From: Gracilaria domingensis | Taxonomy: Eukaryota; Rhodophyta; Florideophyceae; Gracilariales; Gracilariaceae | Length of the DNA: 42,401 nucleotides | Reading direction: 5' to 3' | Assembly (NCBI GenBank): GCA_022539475.1 | Contig: VCMS01000502.1 | Coordinates: 1 to 42,401 of the forward strand | Shown: piece by piece, positions 19,388 through 29,694 of the stretch | How positions within the stretch are numbered: the first letter of the stretch is position 1 | Layout of the letters: every line of letters starts with the position of its first letter | Notes under the pieces: model-generated | The model's database searches: none | What the model was told of the DNA's origin: nothing | Seen by the model: the letters and a program-made list of their open reading frames with translations, nothing else | Translations under genes and position numbers: made by a program

Positions 19388-20777
19388 ATGAAGCCAACTC
19401 GTGTTCGAAAGCGTACGCAAAGCGTGACTCCTCGCACTCGGCGAAGCACTCGATTATTGCAAGGTAGAATGCGGGTTTCTCTGCAGATGGATATTGAGGA
19501 TGAAGGAAAGGTGATAGTCGGGGAAGCGTTGTTGCATGGAATTGGAAGTGTTCTACGCCGCGAGTTGCACGGGAAGCAATTGGACCCAGGTCTTGTGGTG
19601 GTTCATAATATTCTCATCAGTCGAAGCGGTCAGACGTTCTATCCATACCGGGCGGAGGGCCTGGATCTTCCACAATATATCCAGGATCTCCGGACGGCCG
19701 CTCCTTGGGATGAGAAAATGATGGAACCGGTGGCAGCCAGCATTCCGGCGTCGAAGCGAGGAACGGTGAGCGCTATGAGTGAGGTGATGACGCCGACAAG
19801 CCGCACGGAGCCAATTCGAAGTTCATCAACACCGAGAGGTAGCGCATCAGTACCACCTCCGCGGGCAGGTCCGTCGTCTGTTACGAAGCGGTCTATGGAG
19901 ACGAGAGCATCCCCAGCTACGAAGCGGACAGGTCAAACAAAGTCTACCTCCGCTACGAAGCCCACTGCGTCGAAAAGGGCTTCTCCTGCGATGAATCAGA
20001 CCGTCGACACAAGGGGATCTTCTGCGTCAAAACAGACGGTTCAGCAGGGACGGCTGTGCAAGAGGAGGAAGATGAGATCATGAAAGGTCCCCTTCCAGAC
20101 GCGGATGCGCAATCCGCGCAAGGAGCTGGTCCATCTGTACCCCAAACTGCACCAGAAACTGCGGAGCAGCAGGACGATGACGTTGTGCTTCTGTCCGCAA
20201 TAATGGCACGTTCAAGTGTTTCTGGCGAGCGGTCTGGAACACAAGGGACACCTACTCAGAGCAAGACGTACAGACGAATTCGTCCGAAGGTACCAAAGGT
20301 GAACCTCAATCAGTACCGGATGGTTGTTGTTACTGTTGACATCACTCTGGTGGACACTCCGCCCAATTTACTCCGTGGAGTAAGTAAACGCCACGTTGAA
20401 GCCCTTGTGAAGAGTATGGAGGAGCGGGGATATTGCAGTCGATGGGTTCTCCAGTGGTGGTCTTACAAGATGCTACTACGGGAGAGAGGGATACTGACAA
20501 GGGACGCCTAACGAAGAAGTGCTTTATTGTAGATGGTTTGCATCGTCTGAAAGCTATACAATATTTGGCAGCGACTGGTGCACCGAAGTGGAAGCGATTA
20601 GCCAAGTTTTGGCGTTGCAATCTGCTGGTACGAAGAGATGGGAGGCCCATTGGTATGAAGGAATTGTTATGTGTTGCTTCGTACCTCAATGAGTCGACGA
20701 GTACCATGCGAAGGATGATGTTTGCAGACAAGATACACTCTATACTTAGTGTGGTCGCCATTCTAATTGAAGATGTT
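19388..20777 (+). CDS. N-terminal half of transposon ParB-like/oxygenase protein (frameshifted as read)
   Basis: The ATG at 19388 follows a TATA-like box. The first ~220 codons are basic and rich in Ser/Thr/Lys/Arg, with a repeat of ATKRT/SATK-type units. Next comes a Gln/Asp-rich linker. A domain like the ParB/sulfiredoxin-type nuclease fold follows: SKRHVEALVKSMEERGY, then SPVVVL, then the signature FIVDGLHRLKAIQYL (around 20522-20566). These domains bind nucleotides or DNA and occur in partition proteins and DNA-modification systems. Two frame changes (near 20050 and near 20430) join the pieces smoothly if one base is gained or lost, so sequencing error is plausible. The reading continues with a helical region whose true continuation is at 22190. 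Confidence 0.65.
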
Positions 20778-22188
20778 GAGGGGGTGACGCCGGCAGACGT
20801 GGATCCTGCAGAAGTGACAGAAGTGTTGAAGGAGAGCCAACTGATTGGGACTGTGCAAGAGCGTCAGTATCTGAGATATGCCAATGTCGCCATGCAACTC
20901 ATGTCTCGTGAGGGAATGCTGGCCCATTTCGAGGATATATGTGAGACTGTGAGTGACATAGGTCTCACACATCTGTCCCATACTCCGCTATATGTTTTGG
21001 ATGCCGAGGCGTTTTCCTTCATTCTTGATTGTCTTCAGATGTTTCTATTGAAGGGCAAGTCGACGAAGACAAAGCAATGGAAAAGCTTTGAGGAGGTTCG
21101 AGGTTTCTTTTATGATAGAGCAGTGTCTCTGTTCCCGCGGCTAGAGCAGTGAGGAATGAACTGAACGAGGAAGAGTCCATGGAAGTGTTCCTGAAACGCG
21201 AAGTCAGTCTTTCTGCTCCATCGAATGAAGATGACGTTGAAGACCCAGACAACAACGCAGCTGTGTATCAGTTCTTTTGGGACAAGTTGTGAACTTCAAC
21301 ACATTGCCGCGTGTTCGGAGCAGGACGAACTCAATTAGAACTGCCACGACTTCCGTTCAGAATCGATTGCGGACGATGCTCAAGGTAATTCCGCCCCCGC
21401 ACCAGTGAAGCAGTCCGTGACGAAGAGGAGGACTCCCGCTGCTGCTGCTGCAACATCTGCCAGTGAAGAAGGGGAGCCGCGAAGAAGTGCACGAGAACGG
21501 GCGCAGGTGAGTTATAGGGAAATCGAGCACGGCCGAAATCGAGTGCCATAGAAGTTCTGGATAGCTCTGAAGAAGAACAGCGGGCTCCGCCGAGGAAGAA
21601 ACGGAGAAAGACTTTCACACAACAGATGAGATCTACTCTGAACAGCATGACACCGGATGACCTGATGTCTCAACTAAATGAACATGTGCTGAGAGGAAGG
21701 TCGATGAAGGTCAGTTCGTGGCATTGGAGAGGGAGCGAATGCAGAGAACGCAGGCAGTTCTGCATTTGTGATGACGATGAGCTTCTTTCTGTGACAGTTC
21801 CACGGGTTGTCACCGTCGAGAAAGATGCTGCGCTAGACGATCAGCAAGAGACAGGTGGGGGTCATTTGATGACGAGTTACCTACAGCTCTTCCGGAATCT
21901 GAGGAGCACGGACTTGTTCGAGGTGACCCATATGATGGCCCACCGAACCCATCATGGTGCGGGTATGCCAGGCTGAGACCGCAGAATGGCAAGGAAGAAC
22001 GTAATTGAGCACAAGGACCCCTGGCTCAGATCATTCACTTGCCGAAGGACATAGTCGGAAAGCTTCTAAGTGTCTCGAATCTCGAATGTACACCATTCTT
22101 GTCTTTTGGCATGCTGCAAGGGCTGAAACATCGCCTACGGCGGAGACCAATTGGTATTGCAGTATCCTCGTACTCTACCGACAGGTAT
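20778..22188 (+). repeat. Duplicate of 22190-23609, probably an unmerged low-quality contig end
   Basis: The two stretches match nearly base for base over 1.4 kb. Indels in the first are few up to about 21700 and then frequent (a dozen or more in the last 500 nt, mostly homopolymer lengths) up to the N at 22189. That gradient is typical of read ends. The reading frame is kept only by combining the two. Treat as one locus. Confidence 0.85.
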
Positions 22189-22189
22189 N
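22189..22189. other. Single ambiguous base (N) marking a contig join
   Basis: This is the only N seen in the window. Left of it the sequence matches 23609, and right of it the sequence restarts at the equivalent of 20778. It is a join between two overlapping contigs. Confidence 0.85.
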
Positions 22190-24714
22190 GAGGGGGGTGA
22201 CGCCGGCAGACGTGGATCCTGCAGAAGTGACAGAAGTGTTGAAGGAGAGCCAACTGATTGGGACTGTGCAAGAGCGTCAGTATCTGAGATATGCCAATGT
22301 CGCCCTGCAACTCATGTCTCGTGAGGGAATGCTGGCTCATTTCGAGGATATATGTGAGACTGTGAGTGACATAGGTCTCACACATCTGTCCCATACTCCG
22401 CTATATGTTTTGGATGCCGAGGAGTTTTCTTTCATTCTTGATTGTCTTCAGATGTTTCTATTGAAGGGCAAGTCGACGAAGACAAAGCAATGGAAAAGCT
22501 TTGAGGAGGTTCGAGGTTTCTTTTATGATAGAGCAGTGTCTCTGTTCCGCACGGCTAGAGCAGTGAGGAATGAACTGAACGAGGAAGAGTCCATGGAAGT
22601 GTTCCTGAAACGCGAAGTCAGTCTTTCTGCTCCATCGAATGAAGATGACGTTGAAGACCCAGACAACAACGCAGCTGTGTATCAGTTCCTTTTGGGACAA
22701 GTTGTGAACTTCAACACATTGCCGCGTGTTCGGAGCAGGACGAGCTCAATTAGAACTGCCACGACTTCCGTTCAGAATCGATTGCGGACGATGCTCAAGG
22801 TAATTCCGCCCCCCGCACCAGTGAAGCAGTCCGTGACGAAGAGGAGGACTCCGCTGCTGCTGCTGCAACATCTGCCAGTGAAGAAGGGGAGCCGCGAAGA
22901 AGTGCACGAGAACGGGCGCAGGTGAGTTATAGGGAAATGAGCACGGCCGAAATCGAGGTGCCATAGAAGTTCTGGATAGCTCTGAAGAAGAACAGCGGGC
23001 TCCGCCGAGGAAGAAACGGAGAAAGACTTTCACACAACAGATGAGATCTACTCTGAACAGCATGACACCGGATGACCTGATGTCTCAACTAAATGAACAT
23101 GTGCTGAGAGGAAGGTCGATGAAGGTTCAGTTCGTGGCATTGGGAGAGGGAGCGAATGCAGAGAACGCAGGCAGTTCTGCATTTGTGGATGACGATGAGC
23201 TTCTTTCTGTGACAGTTCCACGGGTTGTCACCGTCGAGAAAGATGCTGCGCCAGACGATCAGCAAGAGACAGGTGGGGGGTCATTTGATGACGAGTTACC
23301 TACAGCTCTTCCGGAATCTGAGGAGCACGGACTTGTTCGAGGTGACCCATATGATGGCCCACCGAACCCATCATGGTGCGGGTATGCCAGGCTGAGACCG
23401 CAGGAATGGCAAGGGAAGAACGTAATTGAGCACAAGGACCCCTGGCTCAGAGTCATTCACTTGCCGAAGGGACATAGGTCGGAGCTGCTAAGTGTCTCGA
23501 ATCTCAGAGATGTACACCATCTTGTCTTTTGGCACGCTGCAAGGGCTGAACATCGCCTACGGGCGGAGACATTTGGTATGCAGTATCCTCGTACTCGACC
23601 GACAGGTATGGATGATGAAGAGGTGCTGTGGGTTGCTGCGAAGGAGCATGACGAATTTGGGCAAATGTTCTTCGCCCGAATGCAAGCTGAGCTAAGGCAG
23701 AATGGATATTGCGTGCTTGATGGCTTTGCGACGGATAATGGTGTCCCTAAATGGGAGGAGTTGGAAGAAGTTCGGGAGTTCGGAGATGTGTCGGGGAAGT
23801 TGGTGGACTTCTTCGAGAATGAGTATGGAGCGATGCCGGATATACGGAAAGGAGAGGAACAGAAGTCGTTTGTTCAAATAATCAACGATGATGAAGGATG
23901 GAAGGACGGTAGCGATGGACCATTTGAGGGGAGAGTGATGTCGACACGTTGGGGTACGGTGGAGAAGCCGGAGGATAATGAGGAGCTCAGGTGGGTTGTA
24001 AGGTCGCGTGCTTTACTTGATGTTCGAATGGGTACAATTGCTGCGGCTTTGGGACTATGGGACAATGAAAGGGAAGCTGTGAAGATGTACACTCCGAAAA
24101 CTGGTGGTCGATTTCTGGGGACGACGAGAAAGTGCAAGCGCCAGACGCTGCACACCGACTTCAGTGGTCTGGTTACGAAGGAAACAATGAATACTGGCAA
24201 CCCCGGATACTTTGTAATGGCCTCTGGGAAAGAGGGCTTTCCTCTCTGGGTGAGCGCTGGAAGCCATCAACTGGTGGGGATGAACAACCAACAGTTGCGA
24301 GTGATGTCGGAGGTGTATCCAGCGAAGAAGATAATCATCCCACCGTACTCTGTATTCGTGGGCCGTGGTGATGTGACACATGCTGGAGCAAGTGGGAAGG
24401 ACAAGGTGGATAGGCCCGAGTCTATGGATTTGCTGGTTAGATACCACATGTACATGGTACCAGAGGGCTACGCACTACCTGATGCTGTTCATCGGGTGCG
24501 GGATTTCCGACCCACGTTTGTCAATGGTGACGAGGAGGAGGAGGCGGAGGATGAACTGTTGTCCGATAAGGAGGGTGGGGCGGTTGACATGGACGAAGAC
24601 CAAGTGGTCGTGGAGATTGGTGTGGAAGCGGACGCCGGTAGAACCGAAGTGCTCGAGAGTAGTAGTGATGACGATTTGCCAATAATGAGGCTGCGAGCGC
24701 CTCGAAGTGGATGA
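22190..24714 (+). CDS. C-terminal half: 2-oxoglutarate/Fe(II)-dependent oxygenase-like domain
   Basis: This continues the ParB-like protein. A helical domain (22190-22760) leads to a Lys/Arg/Ala-rich linker. The first overlap copy repairs the frame there (near 22852, 22938 and 22962), giving one frame to 24714. From 23041 the frame is fully open (557 residues). Late in it, QTLHTDF supplies His371 and Asp373, GDVTHAGA supplies His447, and Arg458 or Arg467 follows. That is the HxD...H...R arrangement of 2OG-Fe(II) dioxygenases such as the PhyH, AlkB and TET/JBP groups. These hydroxylate proteins, nucleic-acid bases or small molecules. The last 80 residues are Asp/Glu-rich. Subfamily cannot be fixed by eye; a base-hydroxylating role is inferred from neighbours. 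With the duplicate removed, the whole gene would encode about 1300 residues. Confidence 0.65.
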
Positions 24715-24976
24715 GAATGAGATGATTAGTAAATTATGTGTGTCTTGCGAGTATTAAGAGTAGTATACTATTACAAGGCTATACATATGAACATAGAAAA
24801 GGTGCGGCAGGCTGGTAATTGAACAAATGTCAAACTCTTTGGTCCAGTTGCGTCTAATTGCAACATGCCAAATGCTCGGTATCGTTAACATCATTGGTGG
24901 CACCAGTCAATTCGCAATTGAACATGTAGCGTCCTAACATTTCTGAAACTGCACTTAAGGTTGCTTTTAAGAAAGT

Positions 24977-25888
24977 ATGAAACTGAGAAGTCTATGCAGT
25001 TCCTGTCTATGCGGTACTTGTGGCAGTATGGTGACTGTATCAGGAAAAATGGCAGAGGAACAGAGAGACTTGGCGGAAATTTCACCAAATACCTTGTCTA
25101 AGTTCATATATGCCAATGGTTACGGTATATTAAGTTCCGTTGATGGAACGTTGAGAAGAGAAGGAGAGTCAATTCCAGAAGAACTTGTGAAGTGTATGAA
25201 GTTCATTGACGAACGTGTTGGTTTCGGACTTGTCACAGGGGGTGATGTGGGCGACGTGGAGGGGAAAATGGAAGGACTCGGAGACTATAAGTTTGGTGTC
25301 TCGGCGAATCATGGAGCTTTCCTGCGTTTCTCCGACGAGAGGGAAATTAAGGGTGCATTCAATGATCACACCCTTGACCACACTGTTGACGGACTACTGT
25401 TCCTGGCAAGGGATTTGAATAGGAGGCATGGTATTGTGAATGATGATGACAAGGGGTTCGTGGAGACCAGAAGTGATAGTGGCCTTCCCAATTTCGTGTA
25501 CAACAAACTGTGGCAGTGGAAGGAAGAAGTGGATTCTGCTATTGGGGACCTGTTGCAGAAGATGGATGCGTTTGTTATCTATCCCGGCGATAAAAGTTGC
25601 GAAATTGTGGACAAGCGATACACAAAAGGAAGCGGAGGAGAAAATCTTGTGGATAATGAACCGAGATTTATTGATACGGATGACGTCGTGACGTTCGGAA
25701 GTGCTTTGAGCGACGGGCCTTTGCATGAGGTAGGCGTGTACGGCGTTCACGTCAAAGAAGATTGCACCCCGGGTGGAGTACACAACCTGTTCCAAAGCGT
25801 GGAGGATGTACATTCGACAATTATGTTGGTGGCTCTGTTGTACGGCTACGAGGAAAAGCAGCACGATAAAAACCACCATGATTCATAA
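24977..25888 (+). CDS. HAD-superfamily phosphatase-like protein lacking the nucleophile
   Basis: 303 residues, clearly paralogous to the product of 25941-26891. HAD phosphatases of the IIB (Cof/mannosylphosphoglycerate/trehalose-phosphatase-like) group use the first Asp of DxDGT as nucleophile. Here that motif reads SVDGT (residues 54-58; TCC codon), so the nucleophile is lost. TGRD of motif II is TGGD, and the motif IV block GNASND is GSALSD. The frame is nevertheless intact and the rest is conserved (DSGLPNFVYN, VHVKED). It is therefore likely a pseudoenzyme or regulatory paralog rather than decayed DNA. The N-terminus is Cys-rich. The two genes end 52 nt apart, tail to tail. Confidence 0.8.
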   Translation: MKLRSLCSSCLCGTCGSMVTVSGKMAEEQRDLAEISPNTLSKFIYANGYGILSSVDGTLRREGESIPEELVKCMKFIDERVGFGLVTGGDVGDVEGKMEGLGDYKFGVSANHGAFLRFSDEREIKGAFNDHTLDHTVDGLLFLARDLNRRHGIVNDDDKGFVETRSDSGLPNFVYNKLWQWKEEVDSAIGDLLQKMDAFVIYPGDKSCEIVDKRYTKGSGGENLVDNEPRFIDTDDVVTFGSALSDGPLHEVGVYGVHVKEDCTPGGVHNLFQSVEDVHSTIMLVALLYGYEEKQHDKNHHDS

Positions 25889-25940
25889 AAGGCTATTGAG
25901 ATATATACGACACTTTTATAACTGAGATCTCATATCATAG

Positions 25941-26891
25941 CTAAGTATTAAAGGCATCGTAGCACTTGAAACAAATTCCAAGAGCATTTCTAAACCATTG
26001 ACACTTGCATTTTCTGTACCCGTACAGTTCTGCCACCCTTCTGATGGTCTCATGCACGTCCTCCACCCCATCAACAAGATATGTTACCGCTGGTGGAGGG
26101 TCGTCTCCCTTCACATGAACTGCGAGGGTTGCCATTTCATATAGAAGACCATCATTGGAAGCATTCCCGAAAGCAACGATTAAATGTGTGTGGAACTGGG
26201 GGTCGTTTTCAACCAAGGCTAGCGCCCCACTATTTTTCGTGAAACGAATGTCCCCTATGTCACAGTTTTCATCTTGAGGGTACGCAACCAGGTTCGGAAA
26301 GGATGTCAACACTTTTGAAATACCGGAGTTAGCTTCTGTTTTCCACTTCGACAGTCCATTGTACGTGAAGTTAGGGAGTCCACTGTCTTTTCTAGTGCTC
26401 ACCACTGCTTGTTGACGCTCTTCGTGAAGTCCGTGCGATTCATTTAAGGAGAGTGCAAGTCTTTCAAGTTCGGCTGCACATCTTTCGTAGCCTTCCCTGT
26501 CAAGGTCCTGATCAATTTCGGTACCATTGGATAATCTCACCCGTGCGCCTTGGTTTCCAGAGATGCCAAAAGTGTAGCCACCCAGGTGCTCCATGAAACT
26601 CTCGGCATCCTCTATATCTCGCCCAGTAGCAATTCCGAAACCAACGCGTGCATTGATGTACTTCATGCATTTGATTGTTTCGGCAGGAATGTTCTCCCCA
26701 GCTCTTTTCAGAGTACCGTCAACATCACTAATCACGGCGTAGCCATTTTCGAATATTTCGTTAGCCAGCTGCTGAGGAGTTACTTCTTGGGCTCTAACTT
26801 CTGAGTTATACATGTTTTGAAAGCTTTCGAAAGGGTTCGTTTTGCAAATGGGTGTGGGTATACAAATGAGAAGGATGTGATTGATGGTCAC
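25941..26891 (-). CDS. HAD-superfamily (type IIB) sugar-phosphatase-like protein
   Basis: 316 residues. Motif I DVDGT is at 56-60 with the nucleophile Asp56 and acid/base Asp58, motif II is ATGRD around 88-92, and motif IV is FGNASND near 246-252. A C2-type cap with DSGLPNFTYN lies between. The family hydrolyses sugar or polyol phosphates; mannosyl-phosphoglycerate or trehalose-phosphate phosphatases are the nearest kinds I can name, substrate unproven. The first 20 residues are hydrophobic and may be a targeting signal; a start at Met27 is also possible. The C-terminus has four Cys in 20 residues. A TATAAAAAG-like box lies upstream near 26905 on the complementary strand. Confidence 0.8.
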   Translation of the reverse strand: MTINHILLICIPTPICKTNPFESFQNMYNSEVRAQEVTPQQLANEIFENGYAVISDVDGTLKRAGENIPAETIKCMKYINARVGFGIATGRDIEDAESFMEHLGGYTFGISGNQGARVRLSNGTEIDQDLDREGYERCAAELERLALSLNESHGLHEERQQAVVSTRKDSGLPNFTYNGLSKWKTEANSGISKVLTSFPNLVAYPQDENCDIGDIRFTKNSGALALVENDPQFHTHLIVAFGNASNDGLLYEMATLAVHVKGDDPPPAVTYLVDGVEDVHETIRRVAELYGYRKCKCQWFRNALGICFKCYDAFNT

Positions 26892-27440
26892 AAGGTGTTT
26901 CGTAGTATAAAAAGAGTCTAAGAACGACCATATACGGGTATTGTAGTACTGTTTTAAAACGTTACTAGGAGGAGAAGTTTTTGCATCGATTTGCAGTAAA
27001 GAAAGGATGATTTAGTCATAAATTATATGTACGGGTTCAAGTGGGTAAAGAAAACTGTAAATATCTTTAACATGAGCTTAGAAATCAAGAAGAGTAAAAC
27101 AACCTCCATTACGGGTTGAAACCCATAAAAGGTTTACCTTACTTTATACGGGTGCCCCAAGTAATGCAAACGCTTAGTTCTTGAGAAATATCACAATTTT
27201 TGTACTTGTTTCGTTACTAGTATCGTGCACTTTAATGATATGGAATGACCATTTTCTATCTAGCAAAATCTTAGCGAAGTATTAGTGATAAGGGATGTAG
27301 GATTTAAAGGGGCATATTTGAACCACAGAAGGACGAACAATATAAGTAATGTAATAGGAACAGGTCATTTCGATAAAGTAACTTTTATGTTTAACTATCT
27401 CTAAAAGGTTTACAACACCGAAAAGTCATGTGTTCTAACC
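26892..27440. other. AT-rich intergenic region
   Basis: No gene, repeat or RNA is seen in these 549 nt. The first part probably holds the promoter of the minus-strand HAD gene. The remainder is the 3' flank of the reductase gene. Confidence 0.6.
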
Positions 27441-28343
27441 TCAAAGCTGGGGGAATGGGGAGGGGGATAACTTTTCCTTAACAACGTTGACGTAGTTTGT
27501 ATGAAAAGGAGCGGGGTCACCGCCTACAATGTTTTTTTCTTGGCGGGAAAAGTCGTAGAAGTACGCGTTCCTAAACTGAAAGTCGGAGAAAGAAGTAGGG
27601 AAGCCAACGAGAGTTTTCCCATATGCAAGAAGTCGCCCAACGGTCTCTTCCAGGTTGAAAGTAGTACCTGTCTTAAGCGAAACTATCTTCAACAGCTCTT
27701 TCATTATTGTGAGCACAACCGTACTGCACTCCGTAGCGACTACGTCCATAGGAATGAAACCTCTTGAGGCCCCGACGATGTTGAACGCTGATAGCCACAC
27801 GAGCTTCTCATAATAGCTTACGAGAAATGTGTCTTCGTCGACAACCCCGCAAGTGAGACCCATAGACCTAAACCTGTCTGCAACGTTGGAGGCCCACTTT
27901 CCTGTTGCGACAGTGAGACCATCCGGACTTTGAGGAGTGACACCATCCTGCGGAGCTGCGTTTCTTGAGGGGACACCAACGTATAGGACAACTTTTGAAC
28001 ATGTGTCCACACCGAGCTTCGAAACCAATGGTATGATGTCTCCATTCTGGAAGAAAACGAGATTCTCTCTGAGCGAATAAGGGCAAGCCTGAATTACGGT
28101 CTCCAGGGTGTTCGTTCTTCCACAAACTAGTATCGGTACATCAGAAAGATGAGAGGTAGCAGCCATGCTGCAGAATTCGTGTGCGGAAATGACCGTATCT
28201 TCTTCGTTCGCCAGCATGGTACCTATACGCCCCCTTCCAACAATAACGGCCCGAGTCCTTCGGGCGGGAGATGAGGCCTGAGGGACGTCAGAGTATCTGG
28301 GACTCGGAGGCGGAGTGGGAGGCATGTCGCACTGGGAGTTCAT
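27441..28343 (-). CDS. 2-dehydropantoate 2-reductase (ketopantoate reductase)-like protein
   Basis: I chose the ATG at 28343 (MNSQCDMPPT) because the longer upstream frame is low-complexity 5' sequence; this gives 300 residues. After a Pro/Ser-rich leader, AVIVGRGRIG is the Rossmann GxGxxG for NADP. LRENLVFFQNG corresponds to the conserved Asn-Gly of ApbA/PanE proteins, and YEKLVWLSAFNIVGA carries the catalytic-type Lys at the start of the C-terminal helical domain. The family reduces ketopantoate to pantoate in CoA synthesis, but eukaryotic homologs vary in substrate. I could not place the catalytic Glu with certainty. Confidence 0.7.
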   Translation of the reverse strand: MNSQCDMPPTPPPSPRYSDVPQASSPARRTRAVIVGRGRIGTMLANEEDTVISAHEFCSMAATSHLSDVPILVCGRTNTLETVIQACPYSLRENLVFFQNGDIIPLVSKLGVDTCSKVVLYVGVPSRNAAPQDGVTPQSPDGLTVATGKWASNVADRFRSMGLTCGVVDEDTFLVSYYEKLVWLSAFNIVGASRGFIPMDVVATECSTVVLTIMKELLKIVSLKTGTTFNLEETVGRLLAYGKTLVGFPTSFSDFQFRNAYFYDFSRQEKNIVGGDPAPFHTNYVNVVKEKLSPSPFPQL

Positions 28344-28740
28344 TGCAAGTGTTCGAATGTTTTTGTGTGACGATAGAAATGGAAGATGGGGCGGAGAACT
28401 GCTGGGGTAAAGAGTGATACTTAAGTAAAAACGGTTAGGAAGCGCAGAACGGGAACATGGTTCACTTTGTGAAAGTGAGCGAAATGTATGATATGTGATT
28501 GTACTGAATGAATGATAGGGCTTGTATGAGACGACAAGCCACAAAGTGTGATGATGTTTTATGAAAGGTAGGTGGAAGAGTAGAAAGTGTGCAATGAATG
28601 AAACTGATTTCGAACCTGAGTTGTAAAGTAGTTGTAAAGTACGAGTTACGGGGAGCTTGAATACAGGATGAAAGGAGCCATTTTGGCTTCATAAATGACG
28701 TGAACGGGTTCTATAGCTTCACTTGGATTGCCATAATTAA
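28344..28740. other. Intergenic region upstream of the reductase gene
   Basis: These 397 nt are the 5' flank of the minus-strand reductase gene. Nothing resembling the missing N-terminal half of the neighbouring epimerase is found. Confidence 0.55.
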
Positions 28741-29061
28741 AAGGATGGAGTTGGATTGCGCCCGAATACGTCTATAAAGGTCGTAGAAGCACTTATGAAC
28801 GAAGGAGTTGTAGACATGTTATTGTTGATGACGGTGGAGCCAGGGTTTGGAGGACAGGCGTTTATGGAGGGTGTTCTTGACAAGGTGCGACATGCAAGGG
28901 AGTTGTACCCAAGAATAGGGATACAGGTGGATGGGGGTATTGGACTGAGTACTGTGAAAGGAGTAGTGAAGGCCGGTGCAAACATTTCAGTTGCAGGATC
29001 TGCCATCTTTGGCTCGAGTAACCCAGCTCATGTCATAGCTGGTTTTCGAAAGGTTGGTTAG
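28741..29061 (+). pseudogene. Ribulose-phosphate 3-epimerase, C-terminal half only
   Basis: Ribulose-phosphate 3-epimerase interconverts ribulose 5-phosphate and xylulose 5-phosphate in the Calvin and pentose-phosphate cycles. The open segment begins KDGVGLRPNTSIKVVEAL and runs through MTVEPGFGGQ, the catalytic-Asp motif QVDGGIG and the phosphate-binding AGSAIFG to a stop at 29061. The N-terminal half, with the metal-binding His/Asp residues, is missing. A TAA stands just before 28741. An intron acceptor (AAAAG at 28743) is conceivable but no upstream exon is visible. A truncated duplicate is more likely. Confidence 0.8.
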
Positions 29062-29694
29062 GGATAGTAGCATAAATTTATTGTTTATTACATTGTTACC
29101 TTTACGTGTTATCACGACTATATTCTCCGTCTCCATTGGAGATGTATTTCTCTTGTATCACAACCGGGAAAGGATGTGAGAGAACATAAATATATCCCCA
29201 GTGGACGCTGAGAGGGAGGATGAACTACTCTACGTGCTACCATTGTTACCCATCCGGTGTCGAGTGGTGACATATTCTTTTTTTGTCACAACCCACAAAG
29301 GATGTGACGGAAGAAGAACATGCCCCCAGTCGAGACAGAGGGTGAGCAACTCTAAGTACAATCACTAGTCCCTAGCTTGCCTCCACTGGCAATATCTTCC
29401 TGCTTTGCTATAACCATCGAGTGAGGTTATGGTGGAAGAGAAAAATATCGCCGGTCGAGGCGAGGTGGGTGGGGACTATGTGAAGAGGGGACAGAGAGAT
29501 GGCACTTAAATAGTGGAAGGTGCGGAGGTGTACAGTAGATGTTTTGGCGGGAAATGGGATGAGGGAAACAGGGACAATCATGGTGCTGGATATAGCCCGT
29601 GTGGTTGGACAGTGGGGGTGGACAGCACAGTTTAGCTCGATTGCACTGTATCGCAGCGGAAACTTCGATCCAACTACTACTTCTCTTTCTGAAG
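29062..29694. repeat. Three degenerate ~120-nt hairpin repeats upstream of the coiled-coil gene
   Basis: Units start near 29144, 29271 and 29391. Each has an AT-rich arm (tatttctc, catattctt, aatatcttc), a centre like CACAACC-n-GGATGTGA or TATAACC-n-GGTTATGG, a complementary AAGAGAA-type arm, and then a CC(C)AGTCGAG/CCGGTCGAG block. They resemble a decayed tandem array. The last ~200 nt before 29695 should contain the promoter of the next gene. Confidence 0.55.

Noticed and set aside
20342..20761. Minus-strand 139-codon frame opposite the ParB-like domain
   Set aside because: The plus strand has the recognisable ParB-like signature; the minus frame has none.
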